This document shows positions 46,654-56,431 of a stretch of 64,000 nucleotides of DNA, piece by piece. The notes under the pieces were generated by a model. That model was not told the origin of the DNA. It did no database searches and saw nothing but the letters and a program-made list of their open reading frames with translations. A program made the translations under genes and the position numbers. Each line of letters opens with the position of its first letter. Within the stretch, counting starts at the first letter, position 1. The stretch comes from Bacteroidota bacterium. Its GTDB lineage: Bacteria > Bacteroidota > Bacteroidia > Cytophagales > Cyclobacteriaceae. The stretch covers positions 1-64,000 of the forward strand of contig JAQCLE010000010.1 of the NCBI GenBank assembly GCA_027592755.1, written 5' to 3'.

Positions 46654-47272
46654 ATCCGAGAGTAATTATCCATTGATAAAACGACCATCCTCCCATAAAA
46701 AGAAACAAAAAGCCAGGAGCTTTATAAACCAGAAAATGATTGTTGAGAACAATGGAATACCTTGAAGCTAAAAAGAGGATAGTTATAAGTAGAAGAAATG
46801 TTCCGAGAGCAATGCCAAAAATGAAGGCCCAAAACCCAAAATTTTCAAGACTAATCCAACCAAGGGATTGAAGATAAGTCGTTACCGCTAACCAAAAAGG
46901 GATGGCTAAGGTATTACCAAGACTAATAAGGGTTCCCCTTTTAAATGCATTCCTCTTCTCCCCAAAATCAAGGACTTTCCTTTCTTGTTTTCTGCGAAAC
47001 AAATTAACCAATCCCAGGCCAATTAATACGGTGGCAGTAATCAATTGAAAATATTCGTTGAATGCTGTGTTTTCCGTAATGAATATCTGGAAACGTACGG
47101 CAATCAAAGCATATACAAACTCAACTAGAACACAGGCAACAATGAAAGATAGTGCCGCATCCTTACGGCTCTGAAGTGCATATTGAAGCACACTGATATT
47201 AATCATACCCGGTGGAATAGAACCGAGGTAGCTAAAAATTAGAGCCACAATAAAGGTCAAATACACCTCCAT
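46652..47272 (-). CDS. LysE-family translocator
   Basis: The 206-residue membrane protein has six hydrophobic segments. IPPGMINISVLQYAL near the N-terminus corresponds to the GP.....N...G......G element of LysE/RhtB exporters, and LISLGNTLAIPFWLAVTTYL is the second repeat-like motif with an Asn-Pro-like turn. LysE proteins export amino acids or other small molecules. It overlaps the ATP-grasp gene by one base, so the two are likely co-translated. Substrate unknown. Confidence 0.8.
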   Translation of the reverse strand: MEVYLTFIVALIFSYLGSIPPGMINISVLQYALQSRKDAALSFIVACVLVEFVYALIAVRFQIFITENTAFNEYFQLITATVLIGLGLVNLFRRKQERKVLDFGEKRNAFKRGTLISLGNTLAIPFWLAVTTYLQSLGWISLENFGFWAFIFGIALGTFLLLITILFLASRYSIVLNNHFLVYKAPGFLFLFMGGWSFYQWIITLG

Positions 47273-48348
47273 TAGTTCCCGTTCCGATTGTAATGGCGAA
47301 GAAATCTAATGAGCTTGATAGCCTCGCTGATTGTCATGTATGGCGTACCATTGGCATGGTTTTGCCTGGCTACCTGAAACATGATCTTCAAATGTCTTGC
47401 AAGTTCCGTATAGGCTTTAATTAAGGGATATCCGGGATGATAAATATGAGCTGGTTCAGCCCCGCATCCATTCAATTCCAGAATTGTGAAATTGCCCCGT
47501 TCAAGTTCTTCGATGGATTTACATCGCAAATCAAATCGACCATAATGGAACCCGGGATATTCCTTTGCCACCGAATCGATGGCCTGAACCATATTATTTG
47601 TGATCAGGTGGTTACCATTAAGAAATGTAGTGCCACGGCAATGATTCCCGATGGGCACAACTTCAACTTCCTCATCCAATGATGGAACGTCGTCAAACAT
47701 ATGACCACTTGTCTTTTCAATTTCATCTAAAGTAATTACTGATCGAACGTTCACTTTTAAAAGCTCCAAAACGGAAGACTTCCCATCTCCAACAACTTTC
47801 ATCATTTCCTTGACCACCACCGAAGTAACATGCCCATTATCTTCATTGGGCATGCGGTAATAAAAAACACCCAATTCAATTTCCATGTTGATGAATTCCT
47901 GCAATAAAAAAGGCACATGCACCTTTTCAAGATAGGTGACGAGTTGTTTCTCATTAGCTATTTTATTTACCAACCATCCTCGTTCCCCAATATCAGGCTT
48001 AAGGATGAATGGGTATCCTATCCCAAGTTTTTGCAACTCAATTAAGAAGTCATTCAGGCCGATTCCGGGATCAATTAAAACCGTTTTTGGTTTATGTCTT
48101 GTTGGAATCTTGTTGAATATTTTCATCTTCGACTCACCCAACATGCCGCCATAATCAATACCTGGGTTTGAAGCGCTAAAAAAAAATAACGCCCTTGCTC
48201 TTAGTGAAAGCCACAGATAATAGAAATATATAGGGAAGTAAAAAACTGAAAATGGCCAGAATTCCCAATGGGTAATCTTTGTCCACCAAATTCTAATGGT
48301 AGAAATCTCTAACTTACTATTAACAGATGAAATTGCTGAAACAGCCAT
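47272..48348 (-). CDS. ATP-grasp domain protein (D-Ala-D-Ala ligase-like)
   Basis: The 358-residue protein has an aromatic, hydrophobic stretch near the N-terminus (FWPFSVFYFPIYFYYLWL, about 30-47). An ATP-grasp fold follows: IGYPFILKPDIGERGWLV with the ATP-binding Lys, LLQEFINMEIELGVFYYR, GDGKSSVLELL, FHYGRFDLRC and ILELNGCGAEPAH with the metal ligands Glu and Asn. The enzyme class joins a carboxylate to an amine. It lies between the LysE-like exporter and a DinB gene. It could make a small peptide or amino-acid conjugate that LysE exports; speculative. Confidence 0.82.
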   Translation of the reverse strand: MAVSAISSVNSKLEISTIRIWWTKITHWEFWPFSVFYFPIYFYYLWLSLRARALFFFSASNPGIDYGGMLGESKMKIFNKIPTRHKPKTVLIDPGIGLNDFLIELQKLGIGYPFILKPDIGERGWLVNKIANEKQLVTYLEKVHVPFLLQEFINMEIELGVFYYRMPNEDNGHVTSVVVKEMMKVVGDGKSSVLELLKVNVRSVITLDEIEKTSGHMFDDVPSLDEEVEVVPIGNHCRGTTFLNGNHLITNNMVQAIDSVAKEYPGFHYGRFDLRCKSIEELERGNFTILELNGCGAEPAHIYHPGYPLIKAYTELARHLKIMFQVARQNHANGTPYMTISEAIKLIRFLRHYNRNGN

Positions 48349-48359
48349 GATTTCGGCTA

Positions 48360-48881
48360 TTATCCAGCGTGTTCCTGTTCTTTCTGGTATCTTATCGTGG
48401 AAGAAGCTACACCGAAACCTGGATCTATTTTAACATAAGGACAAACGCTTTTTATGCCAATCTTAATCAAAGCCATATGATGAATGGCATGCTCGATGTT
48501 ATAGACGAGTTCCCTATGAAAGTTACTTTTTATGTTTATTGGTGATTCCCTGTCAAGGTCATAGTTTACACTGAATTCCATTTCAAAATTTGATGGGTTT
48601 CTTGAAACAAAGTCTCTAATGCTATTTAGAACACTTAATGCGAGTTTCTTGTCTTGCTCAATAAATTTGTCATGCTTCCGTAAATCGTAATCGATTTGCT
48701 GCGTTGAAACGGCGTCGATCAAACAAAGAAAGAACTCAAGCGTGTGCCTTACATGCTGGCCAATTGTTGAATCGTTTAAAATACTACAAGGTTTATCAAA
48801 ATCACCTTCTTGTATTTGGTCAATAGAACTTTTCAATTGATCCAATAAATTCAGGGCAGCTTTAGTCAGATTATTATTCAT
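48360..48881 (-). CDS. DinB-family protein
   Basis: The 173-residue, mainly helical protein has the three metal-binding His of DinB/YfiT proteins in likely positions: STIGQHVRHTLEFF near residue 47 and YNIEHAIHHMALIKIG near 135. The four-helix bundle length fits. DinB proteins often act as thiol-dependent transferases, but many are uncharacterised. It is encoded 11 bases upstream of the ATP-grasp gene. Its link to DNA damage is only in the name. Confidence 0.8.
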   Translation of the reverse strand: MNNNLTKAALNLLDQLKSSIDQIQEGDFDKPCSILNDSTIGQHVRHTLEFFLCLIDAVSTQQIDYDLRKHDKFIEQDKKLALSVLNSIRDFVSRNPSNFEMEFSVNYDLDRESPINIKSNFHRELVYNIEHAIHHMALIKIGIKSVCPYVKIDPGFGVASSTIRYQKEQEHAG

Positions 48882-48959
48882 GAGGTAATAAGGTCAGCAG
48901 GCAAAAGTAATACTTATAAGAATTAAATATGGTCGTTTATGAATCAGAACAATTCAATA

Positions 48960-49430
48960 TTATCTTACCGAATTTACGATCTCGCTCCACTTGGAATCAG
49001 CGCTGGATTTTAGGTTTGATTCATCATTGTTCCAATCTTTGAGTGTATTTGTAAAGTAGAAGTTATAGAACAGGTATAGTTTATCATCTATTATTTTGAA
49101 GGTCTCCGGATCAACTTTGACCTTTTCACCAGTAGCTCCCATTGCATAAGCGCACCATCCGCCATATTGAGGCTCATACTTATCCGGGTTGGACTGAAAC
49201 AATTTCCTGTTTTCATCAGATTCAAACTGATAGGTAACACCTGAATGCGAATATTGAAATTCTTTCTTTCCCTCTACTGCTTTTCTTTGGACAAAATAAG
49301 CAACCGGATCATATCCCTGAATAGCAAGGTCGTCCTTTAAATTAAATGCTTTTGTTCTTATGGTTTCTTGTGAATACCCAGAGAGTGAAATGCAAAACAG
49401 GATTGAGCTAATGATGATCTTCATTATCAT
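48960..49430 (-). CDS. secreted YHS-domain protein
   Basis: The 156-residue protein has an N-terminal signal peptide (IISSILFCISLSGYSQ) and a YHS domain: AIQGYDPVAYFVQRKAVEG, EFQYSHSGVTYQF, NPDKYEPQYGGWCAYAM. YHS domains are short metal-associated modules. The Cys in GGWCAYAM and the nearby Tyr/His could bind a metal. It is divergent from the Nramp-like transporter at 49509 with 78 bases between, so a shared regulatory region and a metal connection are possible. Confidence 0.86.
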   Translation of the reverse strand: MIMKIIISSILFCISLSGYSQETIRTKAFNLKDDLAIQGYDPVAYFVQRKAVEGKKEFQYSHSGVTYQFESDENRKLFQSNPDKYEPQYGGWCAYAMGATGEKVKVDPETFKIIDDKLYLFYNFYFTNTLKDWNNDESNLKSSADSKWSEIVNSVR

Positions 49431-49508
49431 TATTTAGTTCTGTGGTAATACGATTAATCCGCCCGCCAGTTTACCAGATATTTTACAATTGTCTTTTTAA
49501 GTACATAT

Positions 49509-50759
49509 TTGAACACCAACATGATCAATATTCGCCAATTACTAGCACTATTCCGGCAATTCGGACCTGGAATCTTATTTGCCAGTACTTGTATTGGTGT
49601 CTCTCATTTGGTTCAGTCTACCCGTGCCGGTGCACTATATGGATTCGAACTGATCATTTTTGTTGTTCTCGCAAATCTTTTTAAGTACCCATTTTTTGAA
49701 ATAGGTACGAGATATGCTGCAGCAACCGGTAAGAGCCTGATGTTTGGTTATCTACAAGAAAAAAAATGGGTGCTGATTCTTTATCTGATTATTAACCTGG
49801 GATCTGTGTTTACCGTCACTGCAGCTGTTACAATGGTCACAGCCGGAATGCTTGGCAACCTTTTATCATTAAATGTGAGTATTCCATTCCTATCAGCGTT
49901 GGTAATGAGTTTGTGTTTTCTAATCCTATATAAAGGAAATTATGCCTTTCTTGAAACGATAATTAAGATAATCGCCAGTTTGCTAGTGCTATCCACTTTG
50001 ACGGCTTTTTTTCTTGCCTTGTTCAGGGTTGAAGCTCCACATGTTAGTTTTTTCAATACTCAACTTCTCTTTGAAAACAAAAGCATCATTTTCATCATAG
50101 CGTTGATGGGATGGATGCCCTCAGCACTTGATATGGCTGCATGGAACAGTGTTTGGACTGTAGAAAAGATGAAACTCGAAAAGTCAACGACCTTTAAAAT
50201 GCACCTGCTGGATTTTAATGTTGGCTATCTTGTGACTGCTTTTCTGGCCTTTTGTTTTCTTGGCATGGGAGCTCTTATGCTCTATAATAAGGGAATCCCA
50301 CTATCTGATAATTCAGTTGTATTCGCAGGTCAATTGAGTGGAATGTTCACATCAGCGATAGGCGACTGGGTATTTGTCGTTATTGCCATTTCGGCGTTCA
50401 GTACTATGTTTAGCACATCACTTACCGTGTTGGATGGCTATCCCCGAATAATAGAGGAAACCATAAACTTACTCCTTGGCAAGACCTGGAAATTCTATAG
50501 GTATTTAATCGTAATCGTAATGATTCTAAGTCTCATTATCATTTCTTATTTTGCCAATAATTTATCGTCTTTGATTGATCTGGCGACCGCTATTTCTTTT
50601 CTAAGTGCGCCCATCATAGCCATCATCAATTTCAGGGTAATCATGAGCAAACAGGTCGAAAAGGCACATCGTCCTAAATTATGGTTGAGGATACTCTCCT
50701 ACCTGGGGATATTGTTCCTGATTGGGTTTAGTGTTGTTTATCTCGTTATGATAACATAA
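49509..50759 (+). CDS. Nramp-superfamily transporter lacking the DPGN metal motif
   Basis: A 416-residue protein with about eleven membrane segments in the Nramp order (FGPGILFASTCIGVSHLVQ at TM1, TRAGALYGFELIIFVVLAN at TM2). Normal Nramp proteins have DPGN in TM1 and MPH in TM6. Here TM1 has CIGVSHLVQ, and the TM6 region has GWMPSALDMAAWNS without the His. The metal site is therefore changed, as in the Nramp-related Mg or Al transporters, or the substrate is not a metal. The neighbouring divergent YHS gene hints at metal handling. Confidence 0.85.
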   Translation: MNTNMINIRQLLALFRQFGPGILFASTCIGVSHLVQSTRAGALYGFELIIFVVLANLFKYPFFEIGTRYAAATGKSLMFGYLQEKKWVLILYLIINLGSVFTVTAAVTMVTAGMLGNLLSLNVSIPFLSALVMSLCFLILYKGNYAFLETIIKIIASLLVLSTLTAFFLALFRVEAPHVSFFNTQLLFENKSIIFIIALMGWMPSALDMAAWNSVWTVEKMKLEKSTTFKMHLLDFNVGYLVTAFLAFCFLGMGALMLYNKGIPLSDNSVVFAGQLSGMFTSAIGDWVFVVIAISAFSTMFSTSLTVLDGYPRIIEETINLLLGKTWKFYRYLIVIVMILSLIIISYFANNLSSLIDLATAISFLSAPIIAIINFRVIMSKQVEKAHRPKLWLRILSYLGILFLIGFSVVYLVMIT

Positions 50760-50763
50760 ACAC

Positions 50764-51444
50764 TCAATCTTCAGAAAGTAATGTCACTCCGTTGAGGTCA
50801 GTGGTAAGAATATCACTCATGTAATCAAAAAAGGGACGCATTTGCTTGAACCCGTTGACAATAGTAATCGCAAAATCTTTGTTTAAAGCTTCCCTATCAC
50901 TAAAGTGGTGTCGGAGGATAAAACGTTTATAACGCAGCAGATCAAGGTCTGGATTATTCTTTTCAAAACCCCTGGGAGAGGTCTTAAGTTGTTCGCCATG
51001 TAATTGTCCAAAGTATTCTATAAATTTTTGTGAATTCAGTATCTCCCGAAGAGGTTCGCTGTACTGGCTTATTTGTTTCCGAATGTGTAAAAGATCCTGA
51101 CTATTCGGATTAAAAAAACCGCCAGCAACATAGCTATTACCAGGTTCAATCTGATAATAATAGCCTCCTCTTAGCTTGGCAGTTGACCTTCTCATAAACC
51201 CTCCCCAATTGGTTTTATAAGGAGTTTTGTCTTTTGAAAAGCGAACGTCACGGTATATACGAAAAATACTTTTTTTTACTGAAACAGTTTCAATGTTATC
51301 ATGCTCGTTCATGTGATCGATAACATGCTGCCCCAACTCCAACACCTCTGCATATGATCCTTCATAAAGCAATCGGTTGTTGTTAAACCACTCCTTATTG
51401 TTGTTGGATTTTAGTTGTTTAAGATATTGGAATGTCTTCTTCAT
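50764..51444 (-). CDS. DUF2461 domain protein
   Basis: The 226-residue protein has the pattern of the DUF2461/TIGR02453 family: FQYLKQLKSNNNKEWFNNNRLLYE at the start, then RDVRFSKDKTPYKTNWGGFM, GGYYYQIEPGNSYVAGGFF and a C-terminal RHHFSDREAL. No catalytic residues are known for this widespread family. Its ATG shares the last A of the MFS gene stop (TAATG), so it is translationally coupled to the transporter. Function unknown. Confidence 0.88.
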   Translation of the reverse strand: MKKTFQYLKQLKSNNNKEWFNNNRLLYEGSYAEVLELGQHVIDHMNEHDNIETVSVKKSIFRIYRDVRFSKDKTPYKTNWGGFMRRSTAKLRGGYYYQIEPGNSYVAGGFFNPNSQDLLHIRKQISQYSEPLREILNSQKFIEYFGQLHGEQLKTSPRGFEKNNPDLDLLRYKRFILRHHFSDREALNKDFAITIVNGFKQMRPFFDYMSDILTTDLNGVTLLSED

Positions 51445-52574
51445 TATTGGCTTGGTTCAGAATTCTTAACAAACCTTCTAAAGTTCTGTCTGAGAATTAA
51501 TATCAGCATGATAATCAGCAGATAGAAGCTAAAACTCAAACCTACCCTCAGTCCATAAATATCTGCCAGGTAGCCAATTGCAGGAGGCCCAACAAAGAAC
51601 CCAGAATAACCAATCGTAGTAACCATGGCAATGCCCATACTTGGTGAAATACCTGAGACATTCCCGGCCATTGAGTAGACTATAGGTACAACGGTTGCCA
51701 GCCCAAGGCCAACCAGGAAAAACCCAATTATCGTCATCCATGAAGAATTGAAGACCAATACCAGCATAAAGCCGGATATTGAAATGGCTGCGTTCCAAAT
51801 CATTAGTTTCTTTTTCCCCAATCGTTGGGTGAAATAGTCACCCATTAGCCTACCGATCGTCATAGAGACACCAAAGCTACCAAAAGCTACAGCACTGAAT
51901 ACTTCTGTTTCGCCAATCACTGAATTCATATAAATGGCGGACCAATCAGCAATGGCACCTTCGAAAAGCATACCACAAAAGGCAATAAAACCCAGTGGAA
52001 TTATCACTTTATCCGGCAAAACGAATGTTTTTGAATGGCGATCACTTTTTATTTTATCTTTTATAAGAAAGCTTGAGGCGATTAAAAAAATTATCAATCC
52101 CAGGGCGGTAATAATTATCAAATGGTGATGTAATAAAATGGCACCTTTTGAAAATAGTGCTCCGGCACCAGCTCCCAGAGCCATCCCAATACTCCAAAAC
52201 CCGTGAAAAGAAGACATAATTGGCTTGTCCCATTTCCGTTCAACCAAAACGGCCTGTTCATTCATAGTAACATCCATTGCGCCATTTGACACACCTATCA
52301 GGAAAAACAAGACCCCGACCAAAAAAAGGTTATGTGGAACCGCTAAAAGCCCAATGGAAGCGCATATACCAATCCCCATCAATTTAATAATCGTTGCGCT
52401 GCCATAAGGCATGGCTGCTACAGCCCCTAATGCCATTACAAATAAGACTGAACCTAATTGGGCATTAGAAATACCCCTTAAACCCTCAAGCTCAGGAAGT
52501 CTCGAAGCCCAGCTGGCATAAAAAAACCCATTAACAAAAAAAAATGTAGCTACAGCAATACGGTTAGCTTTCAC
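51444..52574 (-). CDS. MFS transporter
   Basis: The 376-residue protein has twelve predicted helices. The N-terminal motif is FFVNGFFYASWASRLPELEGLRGISNAQLG with the loop between TM2 and TM3 shortened. TM5 is followed by GAMDVTMNEQAV, a signature of the YbjJ-like subgroup of sugar/drug facilitators (MFS, FucP-related). It probably exports or imports a small molecule by proton coupling. It is upstream of and coupled to the DUF2461 gene. Substrate unknown. Confidence 0.85.
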   Translation of the reverse strand: MKANRIAVATFFFVNGFFYASWASRLPELEGLRGISNAQLGSVLFVMALGAVAAMPYGSATIIKLMGIGICASIGLLAVPHNLFLVGVLFFLIGVSNGAMDVTMNEQAVLVERKWDKPIMSSFHGFWSIGMALGAGAGALFSKGAILLHHHLIIITALGLIIFLIASSFLIKDKIKSDRHSKTFVLPDKVIIPLGFIAFCGMLFEGAIADWSAIYMNSVIGETEVFSAVAFGSFGVSMTIGRLMGDYFTQRLGKKKLMIWNAAISISGFMLVLVFNSSWMTIIGFFLVGLGLATVVPIVYSMAGNVSGISPSMGIAMVTTIGYSGFFVGPPAIGYLADIYGLRVGLSFSFYLLIIMLILILRQNFRRFVKNSEPSQ

Positions 52575-52636
52575 AATGGAATGCTTTATGAAAACGCAAT
52601 GATAGCAGTTTACTCGACTTTTTGGCGAATGCCAAC

Positions 52637-54469
52637 TTAAGCGCCAACCCAGGCCTTTCTCAGGGCTAACTGTCTGGCTGTTGCTTTTGGATCAACCTGG
52701 ATAGAGAGCCCTACTTCAACAGGTACTGAAATAGCCCTAGCTTTAAGTTTAACAAGTTTTTCCTTTCCTTTTACCTTTCTTAAAACTGTAACTTTGATTT
52801 TATCTCCAACGGTGGCATTATTTCGGAAATTCTCAACAATGCCCTGGAATGACTCGAAAGTCGTTGTTTCACCATTGAAATTTATAAATCTGTCACCAAC
52901 CATGTAACCCATTGCTTTGCCAAATTCGTTGACATTGTCTAAACTCCTGATCATAAATTGACGTGTATCACGGTCAAGGCCTAAACCAATATTGCCCATC
53001 GTCAGTTGCTGTATTGTCCCTTTTTCAGTAAAGGAAAGGCCAACAGTAGAAAATAGCTTATCATAAGGCAGTGGCTCGTCTCCCGAGACATAGGTTTCAA
53101 AAAAATCACCGATTTCAGGATATGTCAGAGAAACAATTTTATCAAAAAGTTCATCGTCTTTAAAAGATGTATCCTTTCCATAATATTTTGAAAGTTCCCG
53201 CATCAATTCCTGAATACCATATTCTCCATTTGACAATTCTCTCAACTTTATATCGAGCGCCATCCCAATCAGGGCACCTTTTTGATAAACATTATCATAC
53301 TCATCCTTGTATTCATCAAGACAGAATTTACTCATTTTGGTAAATGGAAGCGTATCATTAAAGTTCCGAGAACTAACTATTTTTTCCTGCAGCACATTAA
53401 GGTAATTCGCCATTCCCATTAGCCCGTGCTTTATCTGCACATGCCCTGCCGAGTATTCCGTTACTCCTTCATACATCCACAGATGCTTTGACATTTTGGG
53501 ATTAATGAAGTCAAAGTCACCGATTTCTTCTGAATGAATACTCAACGGAGTGATAATATGAAAAAACTCATGTGCCGCAATATCCCGGACCGATTGAACC
53601 AGGAGTGTCGGATTCACTTCGGGAAGGGTATATAATGATGACTTGGAGTGCTCCAGGGCACCCATTTTTCCTGATAAACTGGGATAATCCATCAGGCATA
53701 TTAAAAAAGCATACTTCTTTATCGGAAGAGTTCCCCCGAGGTAATCCTTTTGTGCGTTTAAAATCTCGGAAACGTTATCCATTACAAACTTTGAGTCCAT
53801 TACCTTATTGGGTGAATAAACCTGCACCAAAATTTCCGCACCTCCTACCACAAGTGTTGTTGTATCTGGCTCAGCATACATAATTGGAGAGTCCGCCAGC
53901 TCGAAATAATTCAATGCTTCAAAAGTATCGACACTGTTGTCATCATTTACATCAACCAGTGATGTGCCACCATAGAAGTTCTCCGGATGCGTAATATTTA
54001 AGGTATAGGGTAAATCTTTCATGCCATCGAGATAACCAAAAAAACCATATGTGTTGATGACAAAATTTTTGCCCTCATCAATACTTGTTCCTCCAGGTTC
54101 AAAAATGAAATTGTCTTTATCCGAATCGAACGTGTCTTCCATCATATAACTTACTTTATGAAGTTTTCTAGCGTCTTTTATCAACCATTGATTGACCGTT
54201 AGTTTCTCAGTTTTGAGTGAATTACCTTCCATATCAAAAGCATGAAAATCCGATGCAAACCTTCCGAAATCACTGATTGAATACGTTCCGGGCACAATTT
54301 TAGGGATATGATACTCCACTTCTTCCTTTTCAACTTTTGGAAGCTCCACGGTTACCAGCAATTTGTCATCAACGACATTTCTGATATCGATTATGCCGTT
54401 ATACCGATTACCAATAGCTATAGTCGCCGTTAAAATCAAGGTGCTAAAGAGTATGATTGTTCTTTTCAT
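52637..54469 (-). CDS. M61-family metallopeptidase with PDZ domain
   Basis: The 610-residue protein begins with a signal peptide (MKRTIILFSTLILTATIAIG). The zinc motif HEFFH occupies 300-304, and Glu334 in MYEGVTEY is the third ligand, as in glycyl aminopeptidases of family M61. An N-terminal beta domain (25-200) precedes it, and a PDZ-like domain follows (about 480-590). It likely trims peptides in the periplasm or at the surface. It is monocistronic, 62 bases upstream of the MFS gene and 112 bases from tyrS. Confidence 0.9.
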   Translation of the reverse strand: MKRTIILFSTLILTATIAIGNRYNGIIDIRNVVDDKLLVTVELPKVEKEEVEYHIPKIVPGTYSISDFGRFASDFHAFDMEGNSLKTEKLTVNQWLIKDARKLHKVSYMMEDTFDSDKDNFIFEPGGTSIDEGKNFVINTYGFFGYLDGMKDLPYTLNITHPENFYGGTSLVDVNDDNSVDTFEALNYFELADSPIMYAEPDTTTLVVGGAEILVQVYSPNKVMDSKFVMDNVSEILNAQKDYLGGTLPIKKYAFLICLMDYPSLSGKMGALEHSKSSLYTLPEVNPTLLVQSVRDIAAHEFFHIITPLSIHSEEIGDFDFINPKMSKHLWMYEGVTEYSAGHVQIKHGLMGMANYLNVLQEKIVSSRNFNDTLPFTKMSKFCLDEYKDEYDNVYQKGALIGMALDIKLRELSNGEYGIQELMRELSKYYGKDTSFKDDELFDKIVSLTYPEIGDFFETYVSGDEPLPYDKLFSTVGLSFTEKGTIQQLTMGNIGLGLDRDTRQFMIRSLDNVNEFGKAMGYMVGDRFINFNGETTTFESFQGIVENFRNNATVGDKIKVTVLRKVKGKEKLVKLKARAISVPVEVGLSIQVDPKATARQLALRKAWVGA

Positions 54470-54581
54470 TTTGATTTAGTTAGTATCAAAGTGCAAAATA
54501 GAAATTATCCGAATATTACTTTCCCAACATACGGGAGTTGTTAGTGAAGTTGATGTTAAAGTTGGTTAAGCGGTCGTCAAA

Positions 54582-55871
54582 TCAATCAACGATATTCACT
54601 AGGTAGTAATTCTTTTTTCCTTTTTGGACCAGCAGGTATTTATTATGCAATAAATGGAAATCTACCGGTTGATCGAAGGACTCCAGTTTCTGTTTGTTTA
54701 TGCTCACTCCCCCACTCTGGATCATCTTTCTGGCCTCTCCTTTTGAAGAGAAGATCTCTCCTTTGGTTGAAACTGACAGAAAATCCGTGACATTTTCCAC
54801 ATTCGAAAATTCGGCTTTCGTAACCGTTACTTGTGGAACCCCTTCAAGGACATTTAAGAGCGTTTCCTCCTTCAGCGTTTTAAGATCATCAGTAACCGAT
54901 TTTCCAAATAATATCTCGGAGGCTTTTATTGCACCATCCATTTCTTCACGACCATGAACACGGGTAGTAATGTCTTCAGCAAGTGTTTTTTGGAGGATTC
55001 TCAGATGCGGAGCCTGCTCATGTTCCTTTTCAATGGCTTCAATCTCCTCTTTGGATTTTAGGGTAAATATTCTGATGAAACTAGCAACATCAGCGTCTGT
55101 CGCGTTGATCCAGTATTGATAAAATTTATAAGGCGATGTTCTCTTTGGGTCAAGCCATACATTTCCCTCTTCAGTTTTGCCAAATTTCGATCCATCAGCC
55201 TTGGTAATAAGTGGAGTCGTTAGTGCAAAAGCCTCATCTCCACCCTTTCTGCGAATAAGCTCTGTGCCGGTAACAATGTTCCCCCACTGATCAGAACCTC
55301 CCATCTGAATTTTGCAGTTCTTTTCTTTGTTAAGCACATAGAAATCATAGCCCTGCACCAATTGATACGTGAATTCAGTAAAAGAAAGACCCGTTTCAAG
55401 CCTTTTCTGTACTGAATCCTTGGCAAGCATGTAATTAATTGGAATATGTTTTCCAACATCCCTGATGAAATCCAAAAAGAGAAAATCTTTAAACCAGTCA
55501 TAGTTGTTCACTATTTCTGCCGAATTGGCTCCGCACTCAAAATCCAAAAATTTTTCTAATTGAGCTTTAACACAGCTGAGGTTGTGGTTCAAAATGTCAA
55601 TTGATAAAAGGTTCCTTTCCGCTGATTTACCTGATGGATCTCCGACCATACCAGTCGCACCGCCTACGAGCGCAAGCGGCTTGTGACCGGCTCTTTGGAA
55701 ATGTACCAGCGTCATGATCTGGACGAGGTTCCCAATGTGCAATGAATCCGCAGTAGGGTCGAAACCAATGTACCCGGCTGTCATTTCCTTGTTCAGCTGA
55801 TCATCCGTTCCGGGCATCATATCATGCACCATGCCCCGCCATTTAATTTCCTCAACAAAATCTTTGATCAT
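54582..55871 (-). CDS. tyrS: tyrosyl-tRNA synthetase
   Basis: The 429-residue class I synthetase has [17 protein letters not shown] with the HIGH-like [22 protein letters not shown], and [13 protein letters not shown] as KMSKS equivalent. A C-terminal S4 RNA-binding domain follows ([18 protein letters not shown]). It charges tRNA-Tyr. All residues expected for TyrS are present. It starts 59 bases after the sixA-like gene stop. Confidence 0.98.
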   Translation of the reverse strand: MIKDFVEEIKWRGMVHDMMPGTDDQLNKEMTAGYIGFDPTADSLHIGNLVQIMTLVHFQRAGHKPLALVGGATGMVGDPSGKSAERNLLSIDILNHNLSCVKAQLEKFLDFECGANSAEIVNNYDWFKDFLFLDFIRDVGKHIPINYMLAKDSVQKRLETGLSFTEFTYQLVQGYDFYVLNKEKNCKIQMGGSDQWGNIVTGTELIRRKGGDEAFALTTPLITKADGSKFGKTEEGNVWLDPKRTSPYKFYQYWINATDADVASFIRIFTLKSKEEIEAIEKEHEQAPHLRILQKTLAEDITTRVHGREEMDGAIKASEILFGKSVTDDLKTLKEETLLNVLEGVPQVTVTKAEFSNVENVTDFLSVSTKGEIFSSKGEARKMIQSGGVSINKQKLESFDQPVDFHLLHNKYLLVQKGKKNYYLVNIVD

Positions 55872-55930
55872 GAATTAGTATTAGTAAGGCCAAATGACCC
55901 ATTGAAAGTGACGTAAAGATATATGCAGCC

Positions 55931-56422
55931 TCAGGAAAGTCCTTTCGGATATTGGAAAAAGATCTTATTGCCGGTACCAAAAGATATTTCAGTCCAGCTA
56001 TCAACGTCAAAATCAATTCTACATATGCTGCAGGTAGGCATATTATCAATAAAATCTCCCGTTAGTTTGTTGCAAAAGTCAGTGAAACCCGGATTGTGGC
56101 CAACCATCATAATGGAGTTATGATTATTGTCCTGCACAGTTAGGATCAACATTAGCTCTCTTGTGTTGGCGTGGTAAATGCCCTGATCTGTTTGAATTGT
56201 ATTATTGTATCCTATTTCTTTGGCTATAAGATTAGCTGTAGAGAAAGCTCTCTTTGCGGGGCTTGACAATATTAGATCAGGACGAACTGCAAGACCTTTC
56301 AGGAAGTTGCCCATTGAAGGGGCATCGGCAAATCCTCGATCATTCAATGGCCGATCGAAATCAGAAAGACCCATATTGTCCCAACTGGATTTTGCATGAC
56401 GGACAAGAAATAGTGTCTTCAT
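55931..56422 (-). CDS. SixA-type histidine phosphatase
   Basis: The 163-residue protein has the phosphohistidine motif LVRHAKSSW (His8 nucleophile region) at the N-terminus, then DFDRPLNDRG, LSSPAKRAFSTA and MMVGHNPGFTDFC with the second catalytic His. Short histidine-phosphatase members such as SixA remove phosphate from histidine phosphotransfer domains or from small molecules. The gene lies between tyrS and a secreted protein of unknown function. Partner unknown. Confidence 0.9.
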   Translation of the reverse strand: MKTLFLVRHAKSSWDNMGLSDFDRPLNDRGFADAPSMGNFLKGLAVRPDLILSSPAKRAFSTANLIAKEIGYNNTIQTDQGIYHANTRELMLILTVQDNNHNSIMMVGHNPGFTDFCNKLTGDFIDNMPTCSICRIDFDVDSWTEISFGTGNKIFFQYPKGLS

Positions 56423-56431
56423 GGTTTAATA

